A stretch of 64,000 nt of DNA, from positions 1,240,001 to 1,304,000 of the forward strand of contig NZ_LT629696.1 in the NCBI RefSeq assembly GCF_900100265.1. Direction: 5' to 3'. Below the pieces are notes generated by a model. That model did not search any database. It saw only the letters and a program-made list of their open reading frames with translations, and was not told where the DNA came from. Both the position numbers and the translations under genes were made by a program. Each line of letters begins with the position of its first letter. Positions within the stretch are counted from its first letter, which is position 1. Below are positions 26,590-36,479 of this stretch, in pieces. Source of the stretch: Leifsonia sp. 466MF (GTDB lineage Bacteria; Actinomycetota; Actinomycetes; Actinomycetales; Microbacteriaceae).

Positions 26590-27570
26590 ATGAGCTGTAC
26601 CGAGGCCCGGTTCTCCTTCGAGCTGTACCCGCCGCGCACCGAACGCGCCGCGGCGGCGCTGCCGGGGACGATCGACCTGCTGGCCGCGACGCGTCCGGAT
26701 TTCATCTCCGTGACGTACGGCGCCGGCGGCTCTTCGCGGACCGCCTCCCTCGACGTGCTGCGCTACATCATCGAGCACACCGACGTCAGCCCGATGGCCC
26801 ACCTCACCTGCGTCGGCTCGTCGCACGAGGAGGCGCACCGGCTGATCCGCGACTTCCTCGACGCGGGCGTTCGCCGCTTCCTCGCGGTCCGCGGCGACCC
26901 GCCGGAGGGGCTGGCCGAAGGGGACGACGGAATCGGGGACATCCGCACGACCGCGGAGCTGGTGCAGCTCATCCATCGCGTCCAGGCCGAGCGGGTCCCG
27001 TACGGCGAGCTGGCCGTTCCCGAGCTGCACGCGCAGGCCGTGCTGGAGCATCGCGAGCATGTGCAGATCGCCGTCGCCGCCTTCCCGAACGGGCATCCGT
27101 CGTCGCATTCGGTCTCGCAGGACATCGACGCCCTGCTCGCCAAGCAGGCGGCCGGGGCGAACCTGGGGATCACGCAGCTGTTCTTCCACGCCGAGGACTA
27201 CTTCCACTTCACCCAGCGCGCGGCCGAGGCGGGCGTGACGTTCCCCATCCTGCCGGGCATCATGCCGGTGACGAGCCCCGCACGCCTGAAGCGGATGCTG
27301 GAGCTCAGCGGCGAGGACCTCCCGAGCGACCTCGCGATCGAGCTGGAGGTCGAGCCGACCGACGAGGGTCGCCGCGAGATCGGCATCGCCTGGGCGGCCC
27401 GGCTCGGCGAGCGGCTGCTCGCCGGCGGCGCCCCCGGACTCCACCTGTACACGTTCAATCAGCACGAGGCCGTCCTGTCCGTGCTGGACCGCATCGGCGC
27501 CCTCCCGGCGGCGAGCGAGACCGCATCCACCACCCCGGCGAACCCGGCCACCGAGAAGGAACCAGCATGA
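26590..27570 (+). CDS. metF: Methylenetetrahydrofolate reductase
   Basis: 326 residues from ATG 26590 (ribosome site GAGGAA). MetF reduces 5,10-methylene-THF to 5-methyl-THF, the methyl donor for methionine. The FAD-binding TIM barrel shows [20 protein letters not shown] (catalytic Glu in E-x-Y/F-P-P), [20 protein letters not shown] and the LAVRGDPP motif. An Ala/Thr/Pro-rich tail of about 25 residues ends the protein. The stop overlaps the metE start (ATGA), so reductase and methyltransferase are made together. Confidence 0.94.
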   Translation: MSCTEARFSFELYPPRTERAAAALPGTIDLLAATRPDFISVTYGAGGSSRTASLDVLRYIIEHTDVSPMAHLTCVGSSHEEAHRLIRDFLDAGVRRFLAVRGDPPEGLAEGDDGIGDIRTTAELVQLIHRVQAERVPYGELAVPELHAQAVLEHREHVQIAVAAFPNGHPSSHSVSQDIDALLAKQAAGANLGITQLFFHAEDYFHFTQRAAEAGVTFPILPGIMPVTSPARLKRMLELSGEDLPSDLAIELEVEPTDEGRREIGIAWAARLGERLLAGGAPGLHLYTFNQHEAVLSVLDRIGALPAASETASTTPANPATEKEPA

Positions 27571-29930
27571 CCGACACCACCTCCGCCGCTTCGGGCCGCC
27601 CCGCGTTCCCGGCGGGCACCATCATCGGCTACCCACGCATCGGCCGCCGCCGAGAGCTGAAGAAGGCCGTCGAGGCGTTCTGGGCGGGCAGCATCGACGC
27701 GGACGAGCTGGAGTCGGCTGCGGCCGACCTGCGCGCCGCCACGCGTGAGCGGCTCGCGACCCTCGGCCTCGGCCGCACCGATGCGTCCATCCCGGAGAGC
27801 TTCAGCTTCTACGACCAGGTGCTGGATGCGGCGGTCACCGTCGGCGCCGTGCCCTCGCGGTTCGCGGGGCTCGCCTCGGCCGACGGCTCCGTCGACCTGG
27901 CCGGCTACTTCACGATCGCCCGCGGCGAGGGGGAGAACCCGCCGCTGGAGATGACGAAGTGGTTCGACTCTAACTACCACTATCTCGTGCCGGAGATCGG
28001 CCCGGAGACGGCGTTCCGGCTGGCCTCGGACCGCATCGTCCGCGAGTTCGAGGAGGCCCGCGCTGCGGGGTTCGTCACGCGTCCGGTCATCGTCGGGCCG
28101 GTGACCTTCCTGCTGCTGAGCAAGGCGGCCGACGACGCCCCGGAGGGGTTCCGTCCGCTCTCGCGCCTGAGCGACCTGCTGCCCGTCTACGCGGAGCTGC
28201 TTTCGCGCCTGTCCGCCGCAGGCGCGCCCTGGGTGCAGCTCGACGAGCCGGCTCTCGTCAGCGAGAGCATCGACGAGCCGCGGGATGCGGTGCTCGGCGC
28301 GGTGCGCGAGGCGTACGACGTGCTCGGGCGCGCGTCCGACCGTCCTGCCCTCTTCGTTGCGGCTCCCTACGGGAGCCTCGACGACGCCCTGCCCGTCCTC
28401 GCGGCCAGCCCGGTGGAGGCGATCTCCCTCGACCTCGTGCGCGGGTCCATCCCGTCGGGGCTGGACGCGGCGACCGCATCCGCCCTCGCCGGGAAGACAC
28501 TCGTCGGCGGCGTGATCGACGGGCACAACATCTGGCGCGGCGACCTCGAGGCGGCGTTCGGGAAGCTCACGGAGCTGCTGTCGCTCAGCCCCGACGTGAC
28601 CGTGTCCACGTCCACCTCGCTGCTGCACGTCCCGCATGACGTGGATGACGAGCCGGACCTCGACGCGCGCTTGACGTCGTGGCTCGCCTTCGCCGACCAG
28701 AAGGTCGCCCAGGTCGCCGTGCTCGCGCGCGGGATCGTCGACGGCCACGAGGCGATCCAGGAGGAGCTGACCGCCGCGACCGCTGCGCTCGCCGACCGTG
28801 CGTCGGCGCCGGGCGTCCGCGTCCCCGCCGTCCGCGAGCGCGAGGCCGCGCTGACCGAGGACGACTTCCGTCGTGGCGCGTACGCGGACAGGCTGGCGGC
28901 GCAGGATGCCGCCCTCAGCCTCCCGTTCCTGCCCACGACGACGATCGGGTCGTTCCCGCAGACGGCCGACATCCGCCGGTCGCGCGCGCAGCTGGCGACG
29001 GGCCTCATCACCGAGGCGGAGTACCTGGGCCGCATGCGCGACGAGATCAAGCGCGTCGTCGACCTCCAGGAGGAGATCGGGATCGACGTGATCGTGCACG
29101 GCGAGCCCGAGCGCAACGACATGGTGCAGTACTTCGCCGAGAACCTGGACGGCTTCGCGGTCACGCACAACGGCTGGGTGCAGTCCTACGGTTCGCGCTG
29201 TACACGCCCGTCGATCCTCTGGGGCGATGTCTCGCGGCCCGCACCCATCACCGTCGAGTGGTCGGCGTACACCCAGAGCCTCACCGACAAGCCGGTGAAG
29301 GGGATGCTCACCGGGCCCGTGACCATCCTCGCGTGGTCGTTCGTGCGCGACGACCAGCCGCTCGGCGAGACCGCGCGACAGGTCGCGCTCGCGCTCCGAG
29401 ACGAGATCGCGGACCTGGAGGAGGCGGGCATCCGCGTCGTCCAGGTGGACGAGCCGGCGCTGCGCGAACTGCTGCCGCTGAAGAAGGCGGCGCAGGGGGA
29501 GTACCTCGACTGGTCGGTCGGGTCGTTCCGCCTCGCCACCTCGGGTGTCGCCAACGGCACGCAGATCCACACGCACCTCTGCTACTCGGAGTTCGGCGTC
29601 GTCATCGATGCGATCCGGAACCTGGACGCCGACGTCACCAGCATCGAGGCGGCCCGCAGCCGGATGGAGGTCGTCCACGACATCCAGCGTTCCGGCTTCC
29701 AGCACGGCATCGGACCGGGCGTGTACGACATCCACTCGCCGCGCGTGCCGTCGGTCGCCGAGGTGACCGAATTGCTGGAGACGGCACTGGAGGCGATCCC
29801 CGGCCGTCAGCTCTGGGTGAACCCGGACTGCGGCCTCAAGACGCGCGGGTACGACGAGACGGTCGCGTCGCTGCGGAACATCATCGAGGCGACGCGCGGG
29901 GTGCGCGAGCGGGCGGCTGTGAACGCCTGA
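27567..29930 (+). CDS. metE: Cobalamin-independent methionine synthase
   Basis: 787 residues, full length for MetE, which transfers the methyl group of 5-methyl-THF-polyglutamate to homocysteine. Two TIM barrels: the N-terminal one begins [19 protein letters not shown], the C-terminal one [10 protein letters not shown]. Zinc ligands are visible as His and Cys in [11 protein letters not shown], Glu in [11 protein letters not shown] and Cys in [16 protein letters not shown] 27567 overlaps the metF stop. A strong terminator follows at 29952-29984. Confidence 0.96.
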   Translation: MTDTTSAASGRPAFPAGTIIGYPRIGRRRELKKAVEAFWAGSIDADELESAAADLRAATRERLATLGLGRTDASIPESFSFYDQVLDAAVTVGAVPSRFAGLASADGSVDLAGYFTIARGEGENPPLEMTKWFDSNYHYLVPEIGPETAFRLASDRIVREFEEARAAGFVTRPVIVGPVTFLLLSKAADDAPEGFRPLSRLSDLLPVYAELLSRLSAAGAPWVQLDEPALVSESIDEPRDAVLGAVREAYDVLGRASDRPALFVAAPYGSLDDALPVLAASPVEAISLDLVRGSIPSGLDAATASALAGKTLVGGVIDGHNIWRGDLEAAFGKLTELLSLSPDVTVSTSTSLLHVPHDVDDEPDLDARLTSWLAFADQKVAQVAVLARGIVDGHEAIQEELTAATAALADRASAPGVRVPAVREREAALTEDDFRRGAYADRLAAQDAALSLPFLPTTTIGSFPQTADIRRSRAQLATGLITEAEYLGRMRDEIKRVVDLQEEIGIDVIVHGEPERNDMVQYFAENLDGFAVTHNGWVQSYGSRCTRPSILWGDVSRPAPITVEWSAYTQSLTDKPVKGMLTGPVTILAWSFVRDDQPLGETARQVALALRDEIADLEEAGIRVVQVDEPALRELLPLKKAAQGEYLDWSVGSFRLATSGVANGTQIHTHLCYSEFGVVIDAIRNLDADVTSIEAARSRMEVVHDIQRSGFQHGIGPGVYDIHSPRVPSVAEVTELLETALEAIPGRQLWVNPDCGLKTRGYDETVASLRNIIEATRGVRERAAVNA

Positions 29931-29951
29931 CGCCTTCGCCGAGGCGATCTG

Positions 29952-29984
29952 CGGCCCCGGTACGCTCACGGCGTACCGGGGCCG
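29952..29984 (+). terminator. Intrinsic terminator of the metF-metE operon
   Basis: CGGCCCCGGTACGC pairs perfectly with GCGTACCGGGGCCG around a 5-nt loop and is followed by TCGTGTTTC. Confidence 0.85.
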
Positions 29985-30021
29985 TCGTGTTTCGGGAGAG
30001 CGTGCGTGTGAGGATGGGCGC

Positions 30022-30372
30022 ATGGTGCGCATCCCGGACGAGGAGTTCGAGCGGATGGTCGGCGACATCTTCGATGCGCTGCCGGACGACATGGTGGGGC
30101 CGCTGGAGAACGTCGCCATCCTCATCGAGGATCAACCGGACGGCGCCCGGCCGCGGCTGTTCGGGCTGTACAGCGGACGGCCGCTGACCCGGCGCTCGGT
30201 GTACGGGTTCGGCGAGCTGCCGGACCGGATCACGCTGTTCCGCAACAATCTGGAGGCGTCGGCCGTGTCGGAGGACGACCTGCGGGCCCGGGTCCGGCTC
30301 ACCCTGGTGCACGAGATTGGGCACTACTTCGGGCTTTCCGACGACCGGTTGCGGGAACTCGGCTGGGCCTAG
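30022..30372 (+). CDS. Zincin-type metallopeptidase family protein
   Basis: 116 residues, the usual size of the small zincin_1 family. The single domain carries the zinc motif H-E-x-x-H in VRLTLVHEIGHYFGLSDDRL, with a possible third ligand in the following D/E residues. Family members are predicted cytosolic peptidases without known substrates. The start is ATG 30022; a GAGGAT sequence 6 nt upstream may be a -10. It is convergent with lexA, separated by the inverted repeat at 30389-30451. Confidence 0.85.
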   Translation: MVRIPDEEFERMVGDIFDALPDDMVGPLENVAILIEDQPDGARPRLFGLYSGRPLTRRSVYGFGELPDRITLFRNNLEASAVSEDDLRARVRLTLVHEIGHYFGLSDDRLRELGWA

Positions 30373-30388
30373 CCCTCACTTCCCGGTG

Positions 30389-30451
30389 CCACGATTTGGC
30401 GCAAATCGCGGTTATGAGGCGGTCATAACCACGATTTGGCGCAAAACGTGG
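30389..30451. terminator. Intergenic repeat between zincin and lexA
   Basis: CCACGATTTGGCGCAAA occurs twice in direct orientation (30389-30405, 30429-30445), and the whole segment also folds as 29-nt arms (30389-30417 with 30423-30451) with 24 of 29 pairs. It lies between convergent genes. Confidence 0.65.
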
Positions 30452-30470
30452 GGTGGGGCGGGCGGGATGC

Positions 30471-31151
30471 TCAGACCGCGCGGAGGACCGCGACGACTTT
30501 GCCGAGAACCTGCGAGTAGTCGCCGAGGATGGGCTCGAAGTTCGAGTTGCGCGGCAGCAACCACGTGTGGCCGTCGCGCTGGCGGAAGACCTTGACGGTC
30601 GCCTCCTCGTCGAGCATCGCGGCGACGATGTCACCGTTCTCGGCCGTGTTCTGCGCGCGGACGACGACCCAGTCGCCGTCGCAGATCGCTGCGTCGATCA
30701 TCGACTCGCCGACGACCTTCAGCATGAACAGCTCGCCGTTGCCGACCAGCTGGCGGGGGAGCGGGAAGACCTCGTCCACCTGCTGCTCGGCCGTGATCGG
30801 GATTCCGGCCGCGATACGGCCGACGAGCGGGACCATCGCGGCGTCGCCGACCGGCGTCTGGTTCTCGTAGTCCGGGGCGGACTGCGACGACGACGGCAGG
30901 TCGATGAGGATCTCGAGGGCGCGCGGACGGTTCGGGTCGCGCCGGAGGTAGCCGCTCAGTTCCAGCTGGTTCAGTTGATGCGTCACGGACGACAGAGAGG
31001 AGAGGCCGACGGCGTCACCGATCTCGCGCATGCTCGGCGGATAACCGCGCTGGCTCACCGACCGCTGGATCACATCGAGGATCGCCAGCTGCTTGTCGCT
31101 CAGGTTCTTGCGGCGACGGGTGCCTCCGCGTGCCTGGTTCTCATTCGACAC
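30471..31151 (-). CDS. lexA: SOS repressor LexA
   Basis: 226 residues from GTG 31151, which has an AGGAGAGG ribosome site; longer in-frame starts run through the promoter. LexA represses damage-response genes and cleaves itself when RecA is activated. The winged helix is at about residues 20-80 ([20 protein letters not shown]), the self-cleavage Ala-Gly bond is in [10 protein letters not shown], the serine nucleophile in [11 protein letters not shown] and the lysine in ATVKVFRQ. The gene is divergent from the LysM suppressor, and each has a LexA box. Confidence 0.97.
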   Translation of the reverse strand: MSNENQARGGTRRRKNLSDKQLAILDVIQRSVSQRGYPPSMREIGDAVGLSSLSSVTHQLNQLELSGYLRRDPNRPRALEILIDLPSSSQSAPDYENQTPVGDAAMVPLVGRIAAGIPITAEQQVDEVFPLPRQLVGNGELFMLKVVGESMIDAAICDGDWVVVRAQNTAENGDIVAAMLDEEATVKVFRQRDGHTWLLPRNSNFEPILGDYSQVLGKVVAVLRAV

Positions 31152-31241
31152 GGGCGTCCTCTCCTGGCGTCGGCGGTCCTGCGGGGATGCTCCCTGCAGG
31201 AATGTCGGTGGTTCCTGATCTGATGTCCTCAGACAGTCGAA

Positions 31242-31281
31242 ACTGTATCCGCGTCGGGAAGGGAAGACAAACATGTGTTCG
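31242..31281 (-). promoter_or_regulatory. lexA promoter with LexA box
   Basis: On the minus strand, -35 TTGTCT (31270-31265) and -10 TACAGT (31247-31242) are 17 bp apart. The LexA box CAAAC-ATGT-GTTCG (31268-31281, plus-strand reading) has one mismatch to CGAAC-N4-GTTCG and overlaps the -35, giving autorepression. Confidence 0.8.
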
Positions 31282-31343
31282 AGTGTGTCGCGAACTTCGT
31301 CCCCGAATTCCCGGCCTGAGGGCATCTTGCGGATTCGGACATT

Positions 31344-31357
31344 CGAAGATACATTCG
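31344..31357 (+). promoter_or_regulatory. LexA box of the LysM gene
   Basis: CGAAG-ATAC-ATTCG closely matches the recA box of this window (CGAAG-ATAT-GTTCG). It lies 42 nt before the LysM protein start. Confidence 0.7.
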
Positions 31358-31398
31358 GAACACAGCTTCGCACCCGCGAGTCTGAGGAGGTCACGACC

Positions 31399-31779
31399 AT
31401 GAGCGCAGTACTGATGAGCGAGTCGGTTCCCACCCTTCGTGCGGTCCCGCCGCTGCCGGAGGGAGCACGGGTTCGCCTGCGTCTCACGCGGCGCGGTCGC
31501 GCGGTCCTCTCCGCCCTCGTCGCGCTGCCCCTCGTCATCGGAGCCCTCGTGTTCGCACTCAACGGCGGCGGCGCGGTCGCCACCGGTGAGCAGACGCACG
31601 TCAGCTTCCAGTACGTCACGGTGGAGTCGGGCGACTCCCTCTGGTCGGTCGCCGAGCGCGTGGCGCCGAACGCCGACCCGCGCGATGTGATCGCCGACAT
31701 CGTCTCCCTGAACGGCCTCGACTCGGCAGTCGTCTCGCCCGGCCAGCAGCTCGCGGTCCCGGCGAAGTACGCGCACTAG
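31399..31779 (+). CDS. LysM protein, probable SOS cell-division suppressor (DivS/ChiZ-like)
   Basis: 126 residues from ATG 31399 (ribosome site GAGGAGGTC). A short cytosolic basic N-terminus, one membrane helix ([20 protein letters not shown]) and an external LysM domain ([19 protein letters not shown] then SPGQQLAVP) that binds peptidoglycan. In mycobacteria and corynebacteria the lexA neighbour ChiZ/DivS has this layout and halts septum formation after DNA damage. The divergent position to lexA and the upstream LexA box support the same role. Function is inferred from layout. Confidence 0.82.
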   Translation: MSAVLMSESVPTLRAVPPLPEGARVRLRLTRRGRAVLSALVALPLVIGALVFALNGGGAVATGEQTHVSFQYVTVESGDSLWSVAERVAPNADPRDVIADIVSLNGLDSAVVSPGQQLAVPAKYAH

Positions 31780-32018
31780 GCGGCGTCCGGACGGTAGGCG
31801 CCGTCCGCAACTCGCGGTCGTAAACGGAGGGGATCCGCGGCTCGGAAGCCGGGATCGCCTCCGTTTCCCGTTCCCGGGCTTGCATCTCGTCGGAAGGTCC
31901 TCCGTTTCCGTCGCACGGAGGCCGGTGGCGAAAAGGGAGGGGATCGGTCGGCAGGAGGCCGGATTCGGCCGAAACGGAGGTGGATGCGGTCGCAGCACCA
32001 CCGGATCTCCTCCGTTTC
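31780..32018. repeat. Array of AAACGGAGG inverted repeats upstream of hisC
   Basis: The 342-nt gap before hisC has no gene. It begins with a small hairpin CGGACGG-N6-CCGTCCG (31788-31807). It then carries at least seven copies of A/GAAACGGAGG or its complement, often next to GATC: arms 31822-31830/31858-31866, 31899-31905/31915-31921 and 31971-31980/32009-32018 form three successive hairpins. A further AAAAGGGAGGGGATC lies near 31930. Confidence 0.7.
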
Positions 32019-32109
32019 ATCGGGCGAGCGATCTCGAGCCCTGCCTGGTGGGGCTCGTCGCGCGGCGTCGCCGGGCGTCATCCGGCGGAAGCGGGGTGAC
32101 GGCGCTGGC

Positions 32110-32115
32110 TACGAT
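32110..32115 (+). promoter_or_regulatory. -10 element of hisC (leaderless)
   Basis: TACGAT ends 6 nt before the GTG at 32122; the GGGG just before the GTG is too close for a ribosome site. Confidence 0.5.
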
Positions 32116-32121
32116 TGAGGG

Positions 32122-33270
32122 GTGACTTCTCTTTCCGAGCTGCCCATCCGGGACGACCTGCGCGGTCGGTCCCCGTACGGCGCTCCGCAGCGTCCGGTGC
32201 CCGTCGCGCTCAACGTGAACGAGAACACGCATCCCGTCCCGGACGACGTCGCCGCAGACATCGTTGCCCGCGTCGCCGCTGCGGTCGGCGGAGTGAACCG
32301 CTACCCCGACCGCGAGTTCACCGAGCTCCGCACGGCTTTCGCCCGCTACCTCGGCCACGGACTGGCACCGGAGAACATCTGGGCGGCGAACGGGTCCAAT
32401 GAAGTGCTTCAGCACATCCTGCAGGCCTTCGGCGGCCCCAGACGAACGCTGCTCGGGTACGCGCCCACCTACTCGATGTACCCCCTGCTCGCTTCGGGCA
32501 CCGGGACCGCGTACGTCGCGGCCGCGCGCGACGCCGACTACGAGCTGACACCGGAGACGGCCGTCGCCGAGCTCCGCCGGCACAACCCGGACATCGTCAT
32601 CCTCTGCTCGCCGAACAACCCGACGGGCACGCCCCTCGGACTCGACACCATCGAGGCCGTCTACGACGCCACCGACGGGATCGTCGTCGTCGACGAGGCC
32701 TACGCGGAATTCATGCCGGAGGGCGAGCCGTCCGCGCTGACCCTGCTCCCCGGCCGTCCGCGCCTGCTGATCTCGCGCACGATGAGCAAGGCGTTCGCCT
32801 TCGCCGGGGCGCGCGTCGGCTACCTCGCCGCCGACCCCGCGGTCATCGACGCGCTCCGGCTGGTGCGCCTCCCGTACCACCTGTCCGCCATCACCCAGGC
32901 AGCCGCGCTGGGCGCGCTCGCGCACGCCGACGAGATGCTCGCGACGGTCGGCGACATCCGCCGCCAACGCGACCGGCTGGTGACGGAGCTCGCACGCCTC
33001 GGCTACACGCCCCACCGCAGCGGCAGCAACTTCGTTCTCTTCGGCGGGGTGGACGACCCGCACGCGACGTTCGAAGCGCTGGCCGACCGCGGCATCCTGA
33101 TCCGGGATGTCGGCATCCCGCACCACCTGCGGGTCACCGCGGGGACCGAGGCCGAGACGACCGCCTTCCTCGAGGCGCTGGCCGCGCTCGGCCGGCCCGC
33201 CGCAGAGGACGCGGGCGCCGACGAGGCCCCCGACAGGGCCCAGAGCGCCCCGGTAGACTCGGACGCATGA
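32122..33270 (+). CDS. hisC: Histidinol-phosphate aminotransferase
   Basis: 382 residues. A fold-type I PLP enzyme that makes histidinol phosphate from imidazole acetol phosphate and glutamate. Motifs: [11 protein letters not shown], the [15 protein letters not shown]-phosphate site, [22 protein letters not shown] and the PLP lysine in [18 protein letters not shown] 20-residue C-terminal extension is poorly conserved. The stop overlaps hisB (ATGA). hisD, which often precedes hisC in actinobacteria, is not in this window. Confidence 0.95.
   Translation: MTSLSELPIRDDLRGRSPYGAPQRPVPVALNVNENTHPVPDDVAADIVARVAAAVGGVNRYPDREFTELRTAFARYLGHGLAPENIWAANGSNEVLQHILQAFGGPRRTLLGYAPTYSMYPLLASGTGTAYVAAARDADYELTPETAVAELRRHNPDIVILCSPNNPTGTPLGLDTIEAVYDATDGIVVVDEAYAEFMPEGEPSALTLLPGRPRLLISRTMSKAFAFAGARVGYLAADPAVIDALRLVRLPYHLSAITQAAALGALAHADEMLATVGDIRRQRDRLVTELARLGYTPHRSGSNFVLFGGVDDPHATFEALADRGILIRDVGIPHHLRVTAGTEAETTAFLEALAALGRPAAEDAGADEAPDRAQSAPVDSDA
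33254..33259 (+). promoter_or_regulatory. Internal -10 element before hisB
   Basis: TAGACT, inside the end of hisC, ends 7 nt before the hisB ATG (33267). A second, leaderless hisB transcript is possible. Confidence 0.35.
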
Positions 33271-33869
33271 CGAATCGCGCCGCCACGGTCACGCGGGAGA
33301 CCAGCGAGTCGAGCATCGAGCTGAGCCTCGATCTCGACGGCACCGGAGCATCCGACATCCAGACGAGCGTCCCCTTCTACGACCACCTGCTGACCGCGTT
33401 CGCCAAGCACTCGCTCACCGATCTGCGTATCCGCGCGACCGGTGACACCGACATCGACGTCCACCACACGGTGGAGGACATCGGCATCGTCCTCGGCCAG
33501 GCGATCCTGGAGGCGCTCGGCGACAAATCGGGCATCTCCCGCTACGGCGACGCCCTGGTGCCGCTCGATGAAGCGTTGGTGCAAGCGGTCGTGGACATCT
33601 CCGGTCGCCCGTACCTCGTGCACACCGGCGAGCCCGCCGGCTTCGAGCTGCACCTCATCGGCGGCCACTTCACCGGCTCGATGGTCCGTCACGTCTTCGA
33701 GGCGATCACGTTCAACGCCCGCATCACCACGCACATCACCGTGGTGGGCGGTCGCGACCCGCACCACATCGCGGAGGCCGAATTCAAGGCGTTCGCGCGC
33801 GCGTTCCGCCAGGCGAAGGCGCTCGACCCGCTGATCAGCGGCATCCCCTCGACCAAGGGCGCGCTGTGA
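33267..33869 (+). CDS. hisB: Imidazoleglycerol-phosphate dehydratase
   Basis: 200 residues, the monofunctional form (no phosphatase domain). It dehydrates IGP to imidazole acetol phosphate using two manganese ions. The duplicated His-rich metal motifs are [17 protein letters not shown] and [18 protein letters not shown]. The N-terminal [16 protein letters not shown] and [13 protein letters not shown] segments are standard. ATG overlaps the hisC stop, and its stop overlaps the hisH start. Confidence 0.96.
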   Translation: MTNRAATVTRETSESSIELSLDLDGTGASDIQTSVPFYDHLLTAFAKHSLTDLRIRATGDTDIDVHHTVEDIGIVLGQAILEALGDKSGISRYGDALVPLDEALVQAVVDISGRPYLVHTGEPAGFELHLIGGHFTGSMVRHVFEAITFNARITTHITVVGGRDPHHIAEAEFKAFARAFRQAKALDPLISGIPSTKGAL

Positions 33870-34519
33870 CCGTGGCACGCACTCCCGGCAGCGCCCCGCA
33901 GGTCGTCGTCTTCGACTACGGGACGGGGAACGTCCACTCGGCCGTCAAGGCGCTCGAGGCCGCGGGTGCGGAGGTCGAGCTGACCGGCGATCGCAAGCGT
34001 GCGCTGGAGGCGGACGGCCTGCTGGTGCCCGGCGTGGGCGCGTTCACCGCCGTCGCCGAGGCGCTCAAGGCGTCACACGGAGACGAGGTCGTCGACCGGC
34101 GCCTCGCGGGCGGACGACCCGTGCTGGGCATCTGCGTCGGCATGCAGGTCATGTTCGAGCGCGGCGTCGAGAACGGCGTCGAGACCGAGGGGCTCGGCGA
34201 GTGGCCGGGAACGGTCGACCTCATCCGTGCCGACGTCGTGCCGCACATGGGCTGGAACACGGTGCGTGCGCCCGAGGACTCGACGTTGTTCGCGGGGCTC
34301 CGGGACGAGCGCTTCTACTTCGTCCACTCGTACGCCGCCCAGGACTGGACGCTGGAGGCGTCCGGCCCGTTCGCGCAGCCGAAGGTGACGTGGGCGGATC
34401 ACGGCTCGCCGTTCGTCGCCGCGGTCGAGAACGGCCCGCTGAGCGCGACGCAGTTCCACCCGGAGAAGTCCGGCCGCGCCGGCATCCAGCTGCTCCGCAA
34501 CTGGATCGGCACGCTGTAG
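33866..34519 (+). CDS. hisH: Imidazole glycerol phosphate synthase glutaminase subunit
   Basis: 217 residues from a GTG in a GTGA overlap with hisB. HisH hydrolyses glutamine and passes ammonia to HisF (not in this window). It is a class I amidotransferase: oxyanion and nucleophile region [16 protein letters not shown] with the catalytic cysteine, and His and Glu in [13 protein letters not shown]. The N-terminal [13 protein letters not shown] strand is diagnostic. priA follows after 65 nt. Confidence 0.95.
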   Translation: MTVARTPGSAPQVVVFDYGTGNVHSAVKALEAAGAEVELTGDRKRALEADGLLVPGVGAFTAVAEALKASHGDEVVDRRLAGGRPVLGICVGMQVMFERGVENGVETEGLGEWPGTVDLIRADVVPHMGWNTVRAPEDSTLFAGLRDERFYFVHSYAAQDWTLEASGPFAQPKVTWADHGSPFVAAVENGPLSATQFHPEKSGRAGIQLLRNWIGTL

Positions 34520-34584
34520 CCGCCGTCCGGCCTTCGCCGACTCCGGCCCACCCGTCCGCGCCGCGGACCGACACGAGGAAACAC

Positions 34585-35331
34585 ATGACCGACTTCATCA
34601 GCACGCCCCGGCTCGTCCTCCTGCCCGCGGTGGATGTGGCCGACGGCAAGGCGGTGCGCCTCACGCAGGGCGAGGCCGGCAGCGAGACGAGCTACGGCGA
34701 CCCGGTGGATGCCGCGGCCGAGTGGAAGGCGGCGGGCGCCGAGTGGATCCACCTGGTGGACCTCGACGCCGCATTCGGGCGGGGCGACAACCGGTCGCTG
34801 CTCAAGAAGGTCATCCGCGAGGTGGACGGTGTGAGCATCGAGCTCTCGGGCGGCATCCGCGACGACGCCTCCCTCGAGCACGCCCTCGAGGCGGGCGCGA
34901 CCCGCGTCAACCTCGGCACGGCCGCGCTGGAGAACCCCGAGTGGGCCGCCAGCGCGATCGGCCGCTACGGCGAGGCGATCGCCGTCGGACTGGATGTGCG
35001 CGGTACCACCCTTGCGGCCCGCGGCTGGACCCGCGAGGGCGGCGACCTGTGGGAGGTGCTCGAGCGCCTGGAGGACGCGGGCTGCGCCCGCTACGTCGTC
35101 ACCGACGTGACCAAGGACGGCACGCTGCGCGGCCCGAACCTGGAGCTCCTGCGCCAGGTGCTCGATCGCACCGAGCGCCCGGTCGTCGCCTCCGGAGGCA
35201 TCTCCAACCTCGACGACATCGCCGCGCTGCGCGAGCTGGTTCCGCTCGGGCTCGAAGGCGCGATCGTCGGGAAGGCGCTGTACGCCGGCGCGTTCACGCT
35301 GCCCGAGGCGCTGGATGTCGCGGGACGCTGA
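34585..35331 (+). CDS. priA: Bifunctional phosphoribosyl isomerase A (HisA/PriA)
   Basis: 248 residues from ATG 34585 (ribosome site GAGGAAAC). In actinobacteria PriA isomerises both ProFAR in histidine synthesis and PRA in tryptophan synthesis, replacing TrpF. The half-barrel repeats show [19 protein letters not shown] with the first catalytic Asp, LSGGIRDD, and [15 protein letters not shown] with the second Asp. Whether it has the TrpF activity depends on a missing trpF elsewhere, which cannot be seen here. Its 3' end overlaps the SseB-like gene by 17 nt. Confidence 0.92.
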   Translation: MTDFISTPRLVLLPAVDVADGKAVRLTQGEAGSETSYGDPVDAAAEWKAAGAEWIHLVDLDAAFGRGDNRSLLKKVIREVDGVSIELSGGIRDDASLEHALEAGATRVNLGTAALENPEWAASAIGRYGEAIAVGLDVRGTTLAARGWTREGGDLWEVLERLEDAGCARYVVTDVTKDGTLRGPNLELLRQVLDRTERPVVASGGISNLDDIAALRELVPLGLEGAIVGKALYAGAFTLPEALDVAGR

Positions 35332-36211
35332 CGACGCCGGGACGGGCGCCGCTCCGGAGGACGCGGCGGACGCTGACGGGGTGACGCCGACGGGCCGACC
35401 CAGCGCCGAGGGCGCCGCGCGGCTGGCCGGGTTCGCCGCGTCTCTCGCCGACTCGTCCCTCGCCGACTCCGCCGGTCAGCCGTGGCAGGGGCGCGAGTTC
35501 GACGACAATCCTTTCGGTGACGACGACGGCTCCGCGCCGCCTGCGCTGCTCGGCGCGCTCGCCGCCTTCCGCGCCGGGGAGACAGGCGCGGAGACCGTCG
35601 TGGATGCGCTGCGGGATGTGCGCCTCCTCATCCCGCTGATGGCGGACCTCGGCGACGAGGGCACGAATGACGCGGGGCTGCGCGTCGACAAGACGCAGGA
35701 GTTGTCGATCGTGACGGTGGCGGGGCCGGACGGGCGCACCGTCCAGCCCGTGTTCTCCTCGGTGACGGCGTTGCAGGCGTGGAACCCGTCGGCGCGTCCC
35801 GTGCCGGTGGACAGCCGTCGGGCTGCGCTCGCCGCCGCGGCGGAAGGGACGGAGCTCATCGTCCTCGACCCGACGTCGGAGACCGAGTTCGTGCTGCGGC
35901 GGCCGGCCGTGTGGGCGGTCGCGCAGGGCACGGCGTGGGTGCCGAGCGACCGCGACGCGGAGGTGCGGGAGGCGTTCCAGCGGTCCATCGCCTCCGAGCT
36001 CGGTGTGCATGACGTCGCCCTGCTGGCGGGCGATCCCGGCAACCGCCTGGTGGGCGAGGAACTCGTGGTGCGGCTGTCGCTCGCCGCCGGCCTGACGCGC
36101 GAGGAGCTGGACGCCATCCTCTCGCGGCTGGCGCAGCGCTGGGCGGCGGACGACGTGATCGCGACGCGCGTCGACTCGCTGCGCGTGCAGCTCGTCGCCT
36201 CGGGTGACTGA
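35315..36211 (+). CDS. SseB-domain protein
   Basis: 298 residues. The SseB N-terminal-like domain spans about residues 75-215 ([57 protein letters not shown]), and the C-terminal part ([38 protein letters not shown]) is the matching second domain. The first 75 residues are low-complexity and acidic. Such proteins are common next to priA in actinobacteria, with no known function despite the name borrowed from secretion systems. Starts within the last 17 nt of priA. Confidence 0.75.
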   Translation: MSRDADDAGTGAAPEDAADADGVTPTGRPSAEGAARLAGFAASLADSSLADSAGQPWQGREFDDNPFGDDDGSAPPALLGALAAFRAGETGAETVVDALRDVRLLIPLMADLGDEGTNDAGLRVDKTQELSIVTVAGPDGRTVQPVFSSVTALQAWNPSARPVPVDSRRAALAAAAEGTELIVLDPTSETEFVLRRPAVWAVAQGTAWVPSDRDAEVREAFQRSIASELGVHDVALLAGDPGNRLVGEELVVRLSLAAGLTREELDAILSRLAQRWAADDVIATRVDSLRVQLVASGD

Positions 36212-36241
36212 GGCTGCGGCGATGCGCCGCCGCCGGCCGCT

Positions 36242-36247
36242 TAGGCT
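36242..36247 (+). promoter_or_regulatory. -10 element of the 72-residue membrane protein gene
   Basis: TAGGCT ends 9 nt before the ATG at 36257, with GGAGGC between; leader of only a few bases. Confidence 0.35.
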
Positions 36248-36256
36248 GGAGGCACC

Positions 36257-36475
36257 ATGACCGTCTTCGCCGCCATCGTGCTGTTCCTCAACGCCCTGTT
36301 CAACATCTTCGCCTGGCCGCGGTTCTTCACCCGGGTCCGGAAGGATGCGCGGGCTCGGGATGCGTCGGGCCGCGCGACGCCGTTCCTCATCGTCCATGGC
36401 GTGCTGCTCGGGGTGGCCCTGCTGCTGGCCGTGCTCTCGGCGGTGGCGGGTGTGCTGCTGCTGGTGGCAGGCTGA
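36257..36475 (+). CDS. Small membrane protein, SCO4848-like
   Basis: 72 residues with two membrane helices (about 4-20 and 44-70) and a basic loop between them (PRFFTRVRKDARARDASGRA). Size, loop and position beside priA/SseB and a base-excision gene recall the SCO4848 family of actinobacterial membrane proteins; this is from memory. No function is known. The next gene starts 5 nt after the stop. Confidence 0.7.
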   Translation: MTVFAAIVLFLNALFNIFAWPRFFTRVRKDARARDASGRATPFLIVHGVLLGVALLLAVLSAVAGVLLLVAG

Positions 36476-36479
36476 GCGC

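Noticed and set aside
31780..32018. CRISPR array upstream of hisC
   Set aside because: The repeats are short, alternate in orientation, have irregular spacing and no cas genes are near.
35315..36211. Type III secretion component
   Set aside because: Only the SseB domain name suggests this; no secretion genes are present and the gene sits in a histidine/repair region.
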